Assembly (NCBI GenBank): GCA_965267335.1
Contig: OZ253953.1
Location: 3,472,001 to 3,536,000, forward strand
From: G965267335 sp965267335
GTDB lineage: Bacteria; Bacteroidota; Bacteroidia; Cytophagales; JAAEPT01
Reading direction: 5' to 3'
Length of the DNA: 64,000 bases
Each line of letters opens with the position of its first letter. Within the stretch, counting starts at the first letter, position 1. Below, one piece after another: positions 56,242 to 64,000 of the stretch. The position numbers and the translations under genes are program-made. Below the pieces are notes generated by a model. It ran no database searches. It was given only the letters and a program-made list of their open reading frames with translations, and was not told the DNA's origin.

Positions 56242-57825
56242 ATGAAGAAAACACTCACTACTCATTTCTTCTTCTGTCTTGCCGTTTTATTATCTATAGA
56301 ATCTAGTTACAGCCAATGTCCTGTAACCTGTGACGCAGATGTTACAACAGATCAAGCCGCGATATATAATGTCCCTGAGGGTGATACTCATTGTGTAAGA
56401 ACCACCGGAGCCATTACCAGTGTGACTTTTCAAAATAGTGTAAGGGTTAGAAAAAACGGAGGAGCTCTCATCCTGTGCCCAGAAGCCGGAGACACAGTAA
56501 TATTTGAAGGAAGCTTCCTTGGGTCGACTGGCCCCTACGATCCTGGAGATGCTAATATCATAAGCTATGGTAATACTCTGTTTACATCTGACGCAATTGC
56601 TTTAGACAGAACATCATACACCAATTATGGTACCCTTTGGATTCAAAATTTGTCAGATGGTTTTTTCTTCAGGGATGACAATGAGGTATTTAACTATGGA
56701 ACCATTGAAATAGATACAATTGTCAATTTCAATGGTTGGTTTCACAACTATGCTGATGTCAATATCGAAGGGGACATAACAACATCAAATGACTCAAAAC
56801 TTTACAATTATTCCAATGGAAACATAGATGTGACAGGGGACTTGATCGTAGCATCGGGGTCGGATACAACCTGGAATGAAGGCACGCTTTCCATTCATGG
56901 TGATGGAGCCTTTAACGGTAATTATTGGAATAGCGGAGCCATATATGTCGACTCTTTAATGACAATAAATGCAGGGGGCATCGTTAACTTCACCGGAGGT
57001 TACTTTGTTGTAGGAAATTTAAGATTCAATTCAGGTACCGTTACAGCCGATGCAGGGGGCTGTGCTTTGTTCATTGTAAAAGATTCAAGCTATGTTGCTT
57101 CCAGCGGTTTCGCACCAAGTGGTGTAATAGCCCTCATTGACTCTACCGACAATAGTGGAACCGGGCTTGACCATGAAATATGTGGAGGTTCCTCCGACCG
57201 AACCGACCCCGATGACTCCTGCGGACTGTATCTTAAAAGTGCTGAAGTAAATGATTGCATTTCCAGTGTCGGCCTGCCCATCGAATTGATCTCATTCAGT
57301 GCTACATATTCTCATGGAGAGGTCACCCTTTATTGGGCAACTCTTTCTGAAGAAAACAACAGCCATTTCATTATCCTAAGGTCCGTTGATGGTCTTTCCT
57401 GGTCACCATTAGGAACTATTAATGGAATTGGAAACTCCAACTCACTCACACAGTATACTTTTGTGGATACCTCCCCCCCATCAGGTTTAGTATACTACAG
57501 ATTGCAACAAGTAGACTATGATGGAACATCTTCGTTCAGTAGTATAGCCGCAATTGCCAATATGGAATTGAAGATTATAATCCTATTCCCAAACCCCAAT
57601 ACTGGAGTGGGAGCCTTTAGCATATATTCTTCAATAAATGAAATAATGACACTCGAGGTGATAGATGTACTGGGTCGCCCAATTCTGAATATACCTCAGA
57701 AAGTCAATATGGGGCTTCAAACAATTTCCTTTGACGTAACCGGAGCCAGCAAAGGTGTATACTTTCTAAGAATAAGCTCACCAACCACTGGTCTAAGTAC
57801 TTTTAAAAGATTTGAAATCAACTAA
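56242..57825 (+). CDS. T9SS-sorted surface protein with beta-helix-like middle
   Basis: A 527-residue protein with signal peptide ending SSYSQ. Residues about 90-290 are regular short beta coils (NYGTLWIQNLSDGFFFRDDNEVFNYGTIEIDTIVNFNGWFHNYADVNIEGDI), suggesting a solenoid. Residues about 345-435 form an FN3/Ig-like linker common before sorting tails (LPIELISFSATYSHGEVTLYWATLSEENNSHFIILRSVDG). It ends with a type A sorting domain (ILFPNPNTGVGAFSIY ... GASKGVYFLRIS). No enzyme motif is seen. It follows the giant adhesin-like gene on the same strand with a 268-base gap containing a 14-A run just after that gene's stop. Confidence 0.8.
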   Translation: MKKTLTTHFFFCLAVLLSIESSYSQCPVTCDADVTTDQAAIYNVPEGDTHCVRTTGAITSVTFQNSVRVRKNGGALILCPEAGDTVIFEGSFLGSTGPYDPGDANIISYGNTLFTSDAIALDRTSYTNYGTLWIQNLSDGFFFRDDNEVFNYGTIEIDTIVNFNGWFHNYADVNIEGDITTSNDSKLYNYSNGNIDVTGDLIVASGSDTTWNEGTLSIHGDGAFNGNYWNSGAIYVDSLMTINAGGIVNFTGGYFVVGNLRFNSGTVTADAGGCALFIVKDSSYVASSGFAPSGVIALIDSTDNSGTGLDHEICGGSSDRTDPDDSCGLYLKSAEVNDCISSVGLPIELISFSATYSHGEVTLYWATLSEENNSHFIILRSVDGLSWSPLGTINGIGNSNSLTQYTFVDTSPPSGLVYYRLQQVDYDGTSSFSSIAAIANMELKIIILFPNPNTGVGAFSIYSSINEIMTLEVIDVLGRPILNIPQKVNMGLQTISFDVTGASKGVYFLRISSPTTGLSTFKRFEIN

Positions 57826-58301
57826 AACTTATTCCCCAACGAATAAAAGGTCCAGTCTATCGTAATTTTAAGTGAATCAACCTGCTCTCTTAATTTCAAG
57901 GTATCCTTTGACAACAAAATGATTTCATAAGAAGTTTGAGCAGATTTATCCCTCTTAAATATTTCAAGCCTTGTATAACTTGAGTCCACTTTGTAATAGC
58001 CATTAAATTGTAGCTTGGGCTGAGCAGCCCAGCTAAACTTATTCTCCTTATCTCTGATACTCATAATGAGTGATGCTGCTTCAAGCGAATCTACTAACCC
58101 TTCTAATGGGTATGTGATATTTGTATCTGTAAGGTAGGTGAGTGTGTCATACATCCAGCTATCCAATAATAACTGCTTTTTTCCAGTGGGATAAACCCAT
58201 TCACCCTCATCTGTTGTTTCAATATTACTAGTGTTTTGCTCCTCTATGGAGTCAGAGCATGAAGCAAAAAATATCACAACAATTATCAGTATTCGATGCA
58301 T
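57822..58301 (-). CDS. Small lipoprotein, unknown
   Basis: A 159-residue protein with a lipoprotein signal (MHRILIIVVIFFASCSDSIEE, lipobox ASC). The mature part has a disordered acidic linker and then a mixed fold (LLLDSWMYDTLTYLTD ... KFSWAAQPKLQFNGYYKVDSSYTRLEIF). I do not recognise it. It overlaps the convergent 527-residue gene by 4 bases at the 3' ends. Confidence 0.65.
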   Translation of the reverse strand: MHRILIIVVIFFASCSDSIEEQNTSNIETTDEGEWVYPTGKKQLLLDSWMYDTLTYLTDTNITYPLEGLVDSLEAASLIMSIRDKENKFSWAAQPKLQFNGYYKVDSSYTRLEIFKRDKSAQTSYEIILLSKDTLKLREQVDSLKITIDWTFYSLGNKF

Positions 58302-58444
58302 AATTTAAGTATTTGATTCAAAACTACACTCATTACATTAACCCAGTGTTAACTTTTCTAGAAACAAAATTTAACATACAGTTCTTCTACCGTTCTCTTC
58401 TCGTTAATGTGTGAAAGCTACATTTGCCTAAATTTTTATTAGCT

Positions 58445-58810
58445 ATGGAAAGAATTGTAATTGTTGACGATCATCCTGACTTACTGGAACTACTCTCTTA
58501 CAACCTCGTCAATAAGGGCTATCAGGTAAATACTTTTGAACGACCTAAGGAAGCGCTTGACTATATACACCCAAACAATACTGATTTGGTTATTACCGAT
58601 TGGATGATGCCTGGAATGGACGGAATAGAGCTTTGTCGAAATTTAAAAACTAACCCTAACACGCAACACCTCCCTATTATCATGTTGACTTGCAAAAATT
58701 CACAGACTGATAAATTGGAAGCGTATCAAAATGGAGCTGACGACTATTTATCAAAACCGTTTCGTGTAATGGAACTTGTTGTAAGAATCAACTCTTTATC
58801 AGGAAAGTAA
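58445..58810 (+). CDS. Single-domain response regulator (CheY-like)
   Basis: ATG 58445 gives 121 residues forming one receiver domain: the acidic pair in IVIVDDHPDLLELL, phospho-accepting Asp52 in VITDWMMPGMDG, the conserved Thr in IIMLTCKNSQ, and Lys in YLSKPFRVMELVVRI. There is no output domain. It can act as a phosphate relay or by protein contact; the orphan Hpt at 39746 and the hybrid kinase at 40203 are possible partners (inference). Confidence 0.9.
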   Translation: MERIVIVDDHPDLLELLSYNLVNKGYQVNTFERPKEALDYIHPNNTDLVITDWMMPGMDGIELCRNLKTNPNTQHLPIIMLTCKNSQTDKLEAYQNGADDYLSKPFRVMELVVRINSLSGK

Positions 58811-58969
58811 TATATCAGCCCCTCAAAGAGTTCCATAATCTCAGCGCAGTCATATCTGTTGGAGGTCAACCCTACTCACGCGGTATGATCAATCGGTTGA
58901 GATATACTTGGAAATAATTAACTATTATTCAATTATTTCTTGAAGGGTGTTTTCACCAATCAGGGGCGT

Positions 58970-59743
58970 TTATTTAGACAGCTTTATCGGTATGCCTACT
59001 ACCCGCACCTCTTCTTGTGGTATACTTTTAATTAGCTTCGGCTCCCACATAGGCTCACTGGCCTTTAACCATTTTTTCATTTCCTTATCAATACAGGGAG
59101 TTACAGACTTTAATATTTTTATATCTTCAACTTTTCCATCCTGCGTCACCATGAAACGGGCGACAATACGACTTTTTCGAAGACCTGTTTCAATAAAATC
59201 AGGACATGGCCTGATATTCTGGGCCAAATACCTCTCTAAACCTTTCATATCCCCAGGAAAGTGAGACCGCCTGTCAATCAATATTATTTCCGGCTCCTTA
59301 TAGCCAATATCGTCCACATCATCGTCTACAAAATCATCGTCATCAGGCAATTGAAATTCATCATTCAAATTCGGCAAACTCATAGAATCAAGAGTAGGAT
59401 CATCATCAGGGACTACTACAGGATTAAAAACTTTTTTTGGTGGTTCCGGTTGCTTATCAGTTACAGGAGGAACCTCGAGAGATACGTCTTCGACATCAGC
59501 CAAAACCACCTTGTCTATATGCTCCTTAGAGTACACCTTCCATTCGATCATAATAAACACCCAACAACTAACCATAAATAGTGAGATAGCTATTCTCACC
59601 AAACGTCCAGAGTGGTTATCGTAGCCACGGATGTATACAGGTTGAGAATCGGTTGCCGAATTTAGCTGAAATGGTCGAGTGAATAGTACAGCGACACAGG
59701 AAAGGACTGCCAGTAACGCGATGGATATAATAAACAATAACAT
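58970..59743 (-). CDS. TonB-like energy transducer with acidic linker (second copy)
   Basis: A 257-residue protein with two N-terminal membrane segments (LLFIISIALLAVLSCVAVLF and IAISLFMVSCWVFIMIEW). A periplasmic linker follows, containing a short proline stretch (VPPVTDKQPEPPKKVF) and then a strongly acidic tract (LPDDDDFVDDDVDDIGYKEPE). The C-terminal TonB domain spans about 160-257 (FPGDMKGLERYLAQNIRPCP ... VARFMVTQDGKVEDIKILKSVTPCIDKEMKKWL). TonB proteins couple the ExbBD proton channel to outer-membrane transporters. Its layout closely matches the 60144-60950 gene, so the two are duplicates that diverged. It lies 400 bases downstream of that gene and may have its own promoter. Confidence 0.8.
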   Translation of the reverse strand: MLLFIISIALLAVLSCVAVLFTRPFQLNSATDSQPVYIRGYDNHSGRLVRIAISLFMVSCWVFIMIEWKVYSKEHIDKVVLADVEDVSLEVPPVTDKQPEPPKKVFNPVVVPDDDPTLDSMSLPNLNDEFQLPDDDDFVDDDVDDIGYKEPEIILIDRRSHFPGDMKGLERYLAQNIRPCPDFIETGLRKSRIVARFMVTQDGKVEDIKILKSVTPCIDKEMKKWLKASEPMWEPKLIKSIPQEEVRVVGIPIKLSK

Positions 59744-60143
59744 AATTTACATTTAGAGTAAAGTGATAGAACTGCAAGTTAGCCTCGTGAGCTTAAGTAA
59801 TTGTAAATCAATAATTAAGAATTAATGCAGCGAATCAGACTCCAGGTCACTTTTGAGTAACAAAAAAATAATATCAGCTTATTAATGTGCTAATATTGAT
59901 TAAGTACATTTATAATACAAACTAGCATTTGTTGATGTTGTTGAGCCGAAATTTGATAAGGTTTTAATTTCGGTAGAAGAAAAAGTAAAAAGGACTGTCC
60001 GTAAATTTGAATGTTCGTAATTAATATCCTGAATTACTTGTTCAGAGGCTTTGGCCTCTTTTTTTATGCTCCCAAATCAAATAAAGTCTACTCTTTAGGA
60101 TATCATTACCCCTCTACAAAGGTCACCACAATGTCAAGAAGAA
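59744..60143. other. Intergenic between the two TonB-like genes
   Basis: 400 bases without a supported protein gene. The plus strand holds three hairpins and a U run (see the ncRNA candidate at 59930-60067). The minus strand must carry the leader of the second TonB gene. Confidence 0.5.
59930..60067 (+). ncRNA. Candidate small RNA ending in an intrinsic terminator
   Basis: No plus-strand gene ends near here, yet the plus strand has three successive hairpins: CCGAAATT/AATTTCGG (59946-59953 with 59966-59973), GTAATT/AATTAC (60017-60022 with 60032-60037) and AGAGGC/GCCTCT (60044-60049 with 60054-60059). The last runs into seven T, a good rho-independent terminator. I do not recognise a known RNA family. 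It could also be the tail of an antisense transcript to the TonB gene at 58970-59743. Confidence 0.3.
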
Positions 60144-60950
60144 TCAATTATAGCGAATTACCACAGGAAACTTATGTCTCTCTCGCACTGGACGACCATT
60201 TACCTTACCTGGTGTCCAGCGAGGACTCATTTGTAGAACTCTAATTGCTTCCTGGTCGAGACAGGGAAAAACTCCACGTTCTACAGCTACGTTAGTCACT
60301 CTACCGTATTCATCGACCACAAAATTGGTCATAATCATACCTTTCTTGTTGGCATTAAGTGCGTCATCACAAACATGAAAATTGTCTGAGATAAATTTCT
60401 TGAAGGCGGCCTTCCCTCCTGGAAATTGTGCAGGATCTTCTGCTTTATTGACAGTCGGAGGAATGTATACCTCTTCCTCCTCCTCTTCGACTTCTTCCTC
60501 CTCCTCTTCATCGGGGAGCTCAAATTTTTGTGTTAAATCCTCAACTTCTGCGGTATCCACTTCAAGCTCTTCCACCACTTCCATTTTTTTGGGTTTATTT
60601 TGTTGCACAGGTTCCGGTGGTGGGGGATCTGTAACAGGAACGTCAATGGACTGATCTTGTACATTTGCAATCTCTTCTATTTCTACAGGCACTTCATCAT
60701 AAGTCTTCCACTCTATCATGATGTAGAACCATATACTTACCATCAATACGGAAGAAACTGCTATAAATGGATCATAGCTTCTTAGATTAGCTGCGGGGTG
60801 TTTTGTGTGTATTGCCTTATCATATTCATCCATCTTATCATAGGCCTTGCTCATATCCTCCGGCTTGACTAAAACAAACCGCTTGAAGATCAAAATGATC
60901 AAAGCTGCCAGACCTGAAAGAATTAATAATGATAATAGAAGTAGTAACAT
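60144..60950 (-). CDS. TonB-like energy transducer with poly-Glu linker
   Basis: A 268-residue protein with membrane segments at about 1-22 (LLLLLSLLILSGLAALIILIF) and 68-88 (SSVLMVSIWFYIMIEW). The linker starts proline-rich (VPVTDPPPPEPVQQNKPKK) and then becomes acidic with a run of Glu (PDEEEEEEVEEEEEEVY). The C-terminal TonB fold spans about 175-268 (FPGGKAAFKKFISDNFHVCDD ... MTNFVVDEYGRVTNVAVERGVFPCLDQEAIRVLQ). It is the last gene of the exbB-exbD cluster, 14 bases after the preceding gene, and is the likely partner of that motor. Confidence 0.88.
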   Translation of the reverse strand: MLLLLLSLLILSGLAALIILIFKRFVLVKPEDMSKAYDKMDEYDKAIHTKHPAANLRSYDPFIAVSSVLMVSIWFYIMIEWKTYDEVPVEIEEIANVQDQSIDVPVTDPPPPEPVQQNKPKKMEVVEELEVDTAEVEDLTQKFELPDEEEEEEVEEEEEEVYIPPTVNKAEDPAQFPGGKAAFKKFISDNFHVCDDALNANKKGMIMTNFVVDEYGRVTNVAVERGVFPCLDQEAIRVLQMSPRWTPGKVNGRPVRERHKFPVVIRYN

Positions 60951-60964
60951 AGTTTAATTTTTAA

Positions 60965-61552
60965 TTACTCCCAGTTTCCTTTAGTTGTAGCGGCCGACCT
61001 TGAACCAAATTTCAATGGACTCAGATCACCACCTTCTTTTCGCCTCGGATTATATGGTAACGGATCTGCAACCTCCACCACATGGAACTTACTTCTACCC
61101 TCACCGAATTCATTCGCATACATTGTGAAAGTTGTATCTGCCATAGGCACATACTTCAATGCGGCCAATTCAGAACGTTTATCATACTGTAATTCAGCTT
61201 TCAATGAATCAAAAACTGGTACCAGGCTCAATGTATCAATCTTAATAATGCTACTGTCTCTACCACTAACATCGATTATAGTCTCGGTCGTCTGCACAAT
61301 AGGAAAATTACCTTCTGACAGGAATGAAATCAATTCACTCCAGCTGTCAGTATACGATCCATTTACCGCATAATAAGCCTTTTGGGCAACCCTAATCTTT
61401 TTAAGTTTCTGCACGACTTTTCGGTCTGTCTCCGCTATCCTTTCTTTCTCATAATGACGGTCCAGAATATCTTTACCTTCATAAAAAAGAATGCACAAGG
61501 CAACCAATAGTAATGGCGCAAAAATCAGTATGTATAACTTTTTTCTTTTCAT
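60965..61552 (-). CDS. Membrane-anchored protein in the exb operon, unknown
   Basis: A 195-residue protein with one N-terminal membrane segment (LYILIFAPLLLVALCILFY). A coiled helix follows (ILDRHYEKERIAETDRKVVQKLKKIRVAQKAYYAVNGSYTDSW), resembling the stalk of type-II-pseudopilin-like proteins, then a polar periplasmic domain. Its ATG overlaps the exbD stop by 1 base. I do not recognise the C-terminal domain. Recurrent linkage with ExbD/TonB is common in this phylum, so an accessory role in the motor is plausible but inferred. Confidence 0.7.
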   Translation of the reverse strand: MKRKKLYILIFAPLLLVALCILFYEGKDILDRHYEKERIAETDRKVVQKLKKIRVAQKAYYAVNGSYTDSWSELISFLSEGNFPIVQTTETIIDVSGRDSSIIKIDTLSLVPVFDSLKAELQYDKRSELAALKYVPMADTTFTMYANEFGEGRSKFHVVEVADPLPYNPRRKEGGDLSPLKFGSRSAATTKGNWE

Positions 61553-62016
61553 CAGAAGCTTAACTCATTTGCTTTCAAGGCCGAGTACATAATGTTTCTC
61601 ACATTCATATCCCGTAATGAATGTTTTACATCATTCACAATTCCTAATTGAATCTCACTATCGACCTTCATATATATGATCAGATTATCCTCACTCTTAC
61701 CGGAGTTTTGCATTATCTGTTTCAACTCATACGGCACCTGACGAAGACTGACAATCTTTTCATCCAACTGAATAATTGGCTCTGTCCCATATTGAGCCGT
61801 ATTCTTTGGTGTACCGATGAGAATATTGACTTTCTCTTTTTGTTCATCAATATCCTTGAGTTGAGTTGCGTCTGCTAGTTTTGTATTTACCTTAGGATTG
61901 TTATCCCTCATTTTGGTCGTAACCATAAAAAAGAACAACAAAATGAATATAATATCTGGTAACGCAGCTGTTGGAATTGCTGGACTCTTCTTTGATTTAG
62001 TTCTGAATCTTCCCAT
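61552..62016 (-). CDS. exbD: ExbD/TolR-family protein, second copy
   Basis: A 154-residue protein. A basic N-terminus (RFRTKSKKSPAIPTAALPD) leads into one membrane helix with the essential Asp just inside it (PDIIFILLFFFMVTTKM), and a periplasmic ExbD domain follows. This Asp is part of the proton path in ExbB-ExbD motors. Two different ExbD proteins side by side are typical of Bacteroidota. Confidence 0.92.
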   Translation of the reverse strand: MGRFRTKSKKSPAIPTAALPDIIFILLFFFMVTTKMRDNNPKVNTKLADATQLKDIDEQKEKVNILIGTPKNTAQYGTEPIIQLDEKIVSLRQVPYELKQIMQNSGKSEDNLIIYMKVDSEIQLGIVNDVKHSLRDMNVRNIMYSALKANELSF

Positions 62017-62019
62017 TCC

Positions 62020-62586
62020 TTAGTTATTTAGTTCTGCCTCAGAAAGTGTAAATGGATATTCCTTAGCAGCTAATTCGAGTAGTGCATTATCTTCAGGGTC
62101 CTTTTTATCTAGCATGAGGTATTCATCAATACTAATCTTCAATTTTTCTGCTCTTAACTCGTTATATGCCGCTTGTAACTGATCCAGTGTAGCCAAATAG
62201 GTTTTAAAGTCCGTGTCCCGCTCGGGTTGTAGGGAGATGACCGCTTTTTGAGGACTCACCGAAAACAACGGATCCTTTCCATTATTACTCAAGAAGCGTT
62301 TGGCTAAATCTTTTAAGTCTGAAACAGGTATAGGATTTTTATTCCCTTCAGTACCGGCTAACACAATTCCGTCTGCTGTCCGCAACTTCACCACAAAAGT
62401 ATTTCTTGCAAGTTGTGGGGTAATCTCAGCATCTTCCTCAACTGCTGGAGGTAATGTATGTTCAATACCCATTACCACCTCCATGGTAGTCGTTACAAGA
62501 AAGAAAATCAAAAGCAGGAAAGCGATATCCGCCATCGAGCTTGAGTTCACCTCTTCGACTTCACGCTTTTTTCTGATTTTTATCAT
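62020..62586 (-). CDS. exbD: ExbD/TolR-family protein, first copy
   Basis: A 188-residue protein. KREVEEVNSSSMADIAFLLLIFFLVTTTM holds the single membrane helix with its conserved Asp (MADIAFLLL). The periplasmic part is longer than in the second copy and contains a helical segment (YLATLDQLQAAYNELRAEKLKI). It overlaps the preceding gene by 4 bases, so translational coupling is likely. With ExbB it forms a proton-driven complex in the inner membrane. Confidence 0.93.
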   Translation of the reverse strand: MIKIRKKREVEEVNSSSMADIAFLLLIFFLVTTTMEVVMGIEHTLPPAVEEDAEITPQLARNTFVVKLRTADGIVLAGTEGNKNPIPVSDLKDLAKRFLSNNGKDPLFSVSPQKAVISLQPERDTDFKTYLATLDQLQAAYNELRAEKLKISIDEYLMLDKKDPEDNALLELAAKEYPFTLSEAELNN

Positions 62587-63095
62587 CGCTTAATGACCTT
62601 ATAAATTCTCAAACCAACGAAAGAAACTATACCTAGAATGATTAGAATAAAGGTTGAATTCATAATCGCTCCGGCAATTTTGAGCTCAGTTTCTGTATAG
62701 GGGACCTTTGTATTAATCTGATCCATATCATCGCTTGCTGTGAAATAAGTTATCAGAATAAATAAACACATTACCGCAAATGGAATAAGAAACTTAATCA
62801 ACTTATCCGGAGTTTGTATAAGTTTCAATACACTTAGTGTTAGTGTGGCTCCAGCCAACAATAGTGCAATACCGATGGTAAGCGGCACTGCTACTGATAA
62901 CATTTTTTCTTGAGCTGCGAGGTCTGCTGCAATTTCAGGGTCGTATTCCTTATTGTACTTCGCTGTAATATCCTCAACCTCTTTGTTTGTCAGTTCATTG
63001 CCCACATTACTAGTGTAAGTGAATACAGCGATTAACAGAACGATGAATACTATTCCTGCGACTATAAGTCCGGCATATTTTTTAATAAAATCCAT
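62583..63095 (-). CDS. Four-helix membrane protein between exbB and exbD
   Basis: A 170-residue protein with membrane segments at about 8-27 (AGLIVAGIVFIVLLIAVFTY), 68-90 (VAVPLTIGIALLLAGATLTLSVL), 100-118 (FLIPFAVMCLFILITYF) and 143-163 (STFILIILGIVSFVGLRIY). I do not recognise a family by name. Its fixed place between ExbB and ExbD suggests an accessory subunit of the motor (inference). Confidence 0.75.
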   Translation of the reverse strand: MDFIKKYAGLIVAGIVFIVLLIAVFTYTSNVGNELTNKEVEDITAKYNKEYDPEIAADLAAQEKMLSVAVPLTIGIALLLAGATLTLSVLKLIQTPDKLIKFLIPFAVMCLFILITYFTASDDMDQINTKVPYTETELKIAGAIMNSTFILIILGIVSFVGLRIYKVIKR

Positions 63096-63105
63096 ACTTT
63101 AGTAA

Positions 63106-63993
63106 TTACTTGTTGGACTTCAATTTGTCTTCAACTGATAGCATACTCACGAATGAGTTGGAGGCATCTTCCATTTGACTGGCGATGTCATCCATTTTAC
63201 TCACGCAGTAGTTATAAAATATTTGGAGAATTACCGCTACAATCAAACCAGCAACAGTTGTCAAAAGCGCAACCTTAATACCACCGGCTACATCCGAAAT
63301 ATTTATATCAGCTGCGGCTTCGATTTTATCGAAAGCATCGATCATACCAATTACGGTACCCATAAAACCAAACATAGGTGCAAGAGCAATAAACAGAGCA
63401 ATCCAACTCAAGCCTTTCTCAAGCCTGGCTATTTCAGCTGATCCATATGCTTCAATTGATTTCTCTACTCCACCAATTCCTTCATGACTTCTCAATAGAC
63501 CTTGAGTAAATACTGTTGCAATAGGTCCCCTTGTTTTAGCTAATTCCTCTCTTGTTGCATCTATTCCTTCCTTTGAAAGGGTTCCTTTCACCTTCAGCAA
63601 AAGATCCGTAATATTAGTAGAAGCAAGATTAAGCGTAATTACCCTTTCTATTGCAATAGTAAGTCCGATGATTAGACATAGCAATACTATCCCCATGAAC
63701 CAAACACCACCTTCGATCAATTTTTCCTTGATAATTTGAGTAAATCCCGGACTATCCTTTTCTTCTTTCTTTGCAGCTTCCTTGGCATCTGCATTATCCT
63801 CACTCTCAGTTGCACCTTTTGTTGCGGCTGCTGAATCTGAGCTTAGTGAATCCGTAACGGTAGAGCCTGATGCCTGAGCAGTACTATCAACTTGCTCAGT
63901 AGCAGTGGAGTCTTCCGGGCCACCAGCAAATGCGTTTTGTTGTCCAAAACTGAAAAGGGCGGCAAAACAACTTAATACGATTATCTTTTTCAT
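63106..63993 (-). CDS. exbB: ExbB/TolQ-family proton channel protein
   Basis: A 295-residue protein with an N-terminal signal-like segment (MKKIIVLSCFAALFSFGQQNAFA) and a Ser/Ala/Glu-rich periplasmic stretch (about 25-80). The MotA/TolQ/ExbB core has three membrane helices: about 95-117 (GVWFMGIVLLCLIIGLTIAIERVI), about 195-220 (SWIALFIALAPMFGFMGTVIGMIDAF) and about 240-263 (IKVALLTTVAGLIVAVILQIFYNY). The APMFGFMGTVIGM motif is diagnostic. First gene of the operon; its start is 7 bases from the right edge of the window. Confidence 0.94.
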   Translation of the reverse strand: MKKIIVLSCFAALFSFGQQNAFAGGPEDSTATEQVDSTAQASGSTVTDSLSSDSAAATKGATESEDNADAKEAAKKEEKDSPGFTQIIKEKLIEGGVWFMGIVLLCLIIGLTIAIERVITLNLASTNITDLLLKVKGTLSKEGIDATREELAKTRGPIATVFTQGLLRSHEGIGGVEKSIEAYGSAEIARLEKGLSWIALFIALAPMFGFMGTVIGMIDAFDKIEAAADINISDVAGGIKVALLTTVAGLIVAVILQIFYNYCVSKMDDIASQMEDASNSFVSMLSVEDKLKSNK

Positions 63994-64000
63994 TATGTCT

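Noticed and set aside
60011..60244. 77-residue plus-strand ORF
   Set aside because: It runs through the terminator at 60044-60065 and into the antisense of the TonB domain, and has no plausible domain.

Overview
The window looks like chromosome from a marine Bacteroidota, most likely a Cytophagia-type gliding bacterium. The evidence is moderate-to-low G+C, many signal peptides ending in AQ, type IX secretion sorting tails of two kinds (type A 'YPNP' tails and type B gliding-associated CHU_C tails), very large Ig/PKD-repeat exoenzymes, 7TMR-DISM receptors and FGE-like lipoproteins. The species cannot be read from the sequence.

Layout. (1) 1-6400 is an accessory region: a zeta-toxin-like/small-protein pair cut by the window edge, a mosaic of short dispersed repeats, and an integron-like array of gene cassettes. 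In the array, an identical-length 350-bp gene-less mini-cassette (three copies) alternates with three single-gene cassettes encoding exported proteins. Every cassette start is the reverse complement of a site at that same cassette's 3' end, as in attC recombination sites. No integrase is present in the window. (2) 6514-13993 is a uronate-polysaccharide catabolic locus: a racemase-like gene divergent from a LacI-type regulator, then a beta-helix lyase-like protein, kduI, kduD (broken by a 1-base frameshift), a GH88 unsaturated uronyl hydrolase and a DUF4861 protein, tightly spaced. (3) 13983-16550 has a DinB-like protein and a Cache-HAMP-GAF membrane sensor. (4) 16622-39647 is a chitin-type exoenzyme cluster: four GH18 proteins and one giant protein with a lysozyme-like helical N-terminus, all with secretion tails, mostly separated by their own terminators. 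(5) 39746-48059 is signalling and envelope: an Hpt protein and a hybrid histidine kinase, a TPR protein, a LamG-OmpA protein, and a 7TMR-DISM receptor whose C-terminus is a transposase-type zinc ribbon plus HTH. (6) 48348-58810 holds a 2541-residue adhesin-like protein with a higher-order repeat, a second sorted protein, a lipoprotein and a single-domain response regulator. (7) 58970-63993 is an ExbB-ExbD-ExbD-TonB-type energy-transduction operon plus a second TonB-like gene.

How the parts work together: TonB/ExbBD would energise outer-membrane uptake of oligosaccharides released by the secreted GH18 enzymes and by the uronate lyase locus. No SusC/SusD pair lies in the window, so the transporters must be elsewhere. 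The most unusual items are the alternating cassette array at 2930-6330 and the receptor-transposase zinc-ribbon fusion at 46137-48059.
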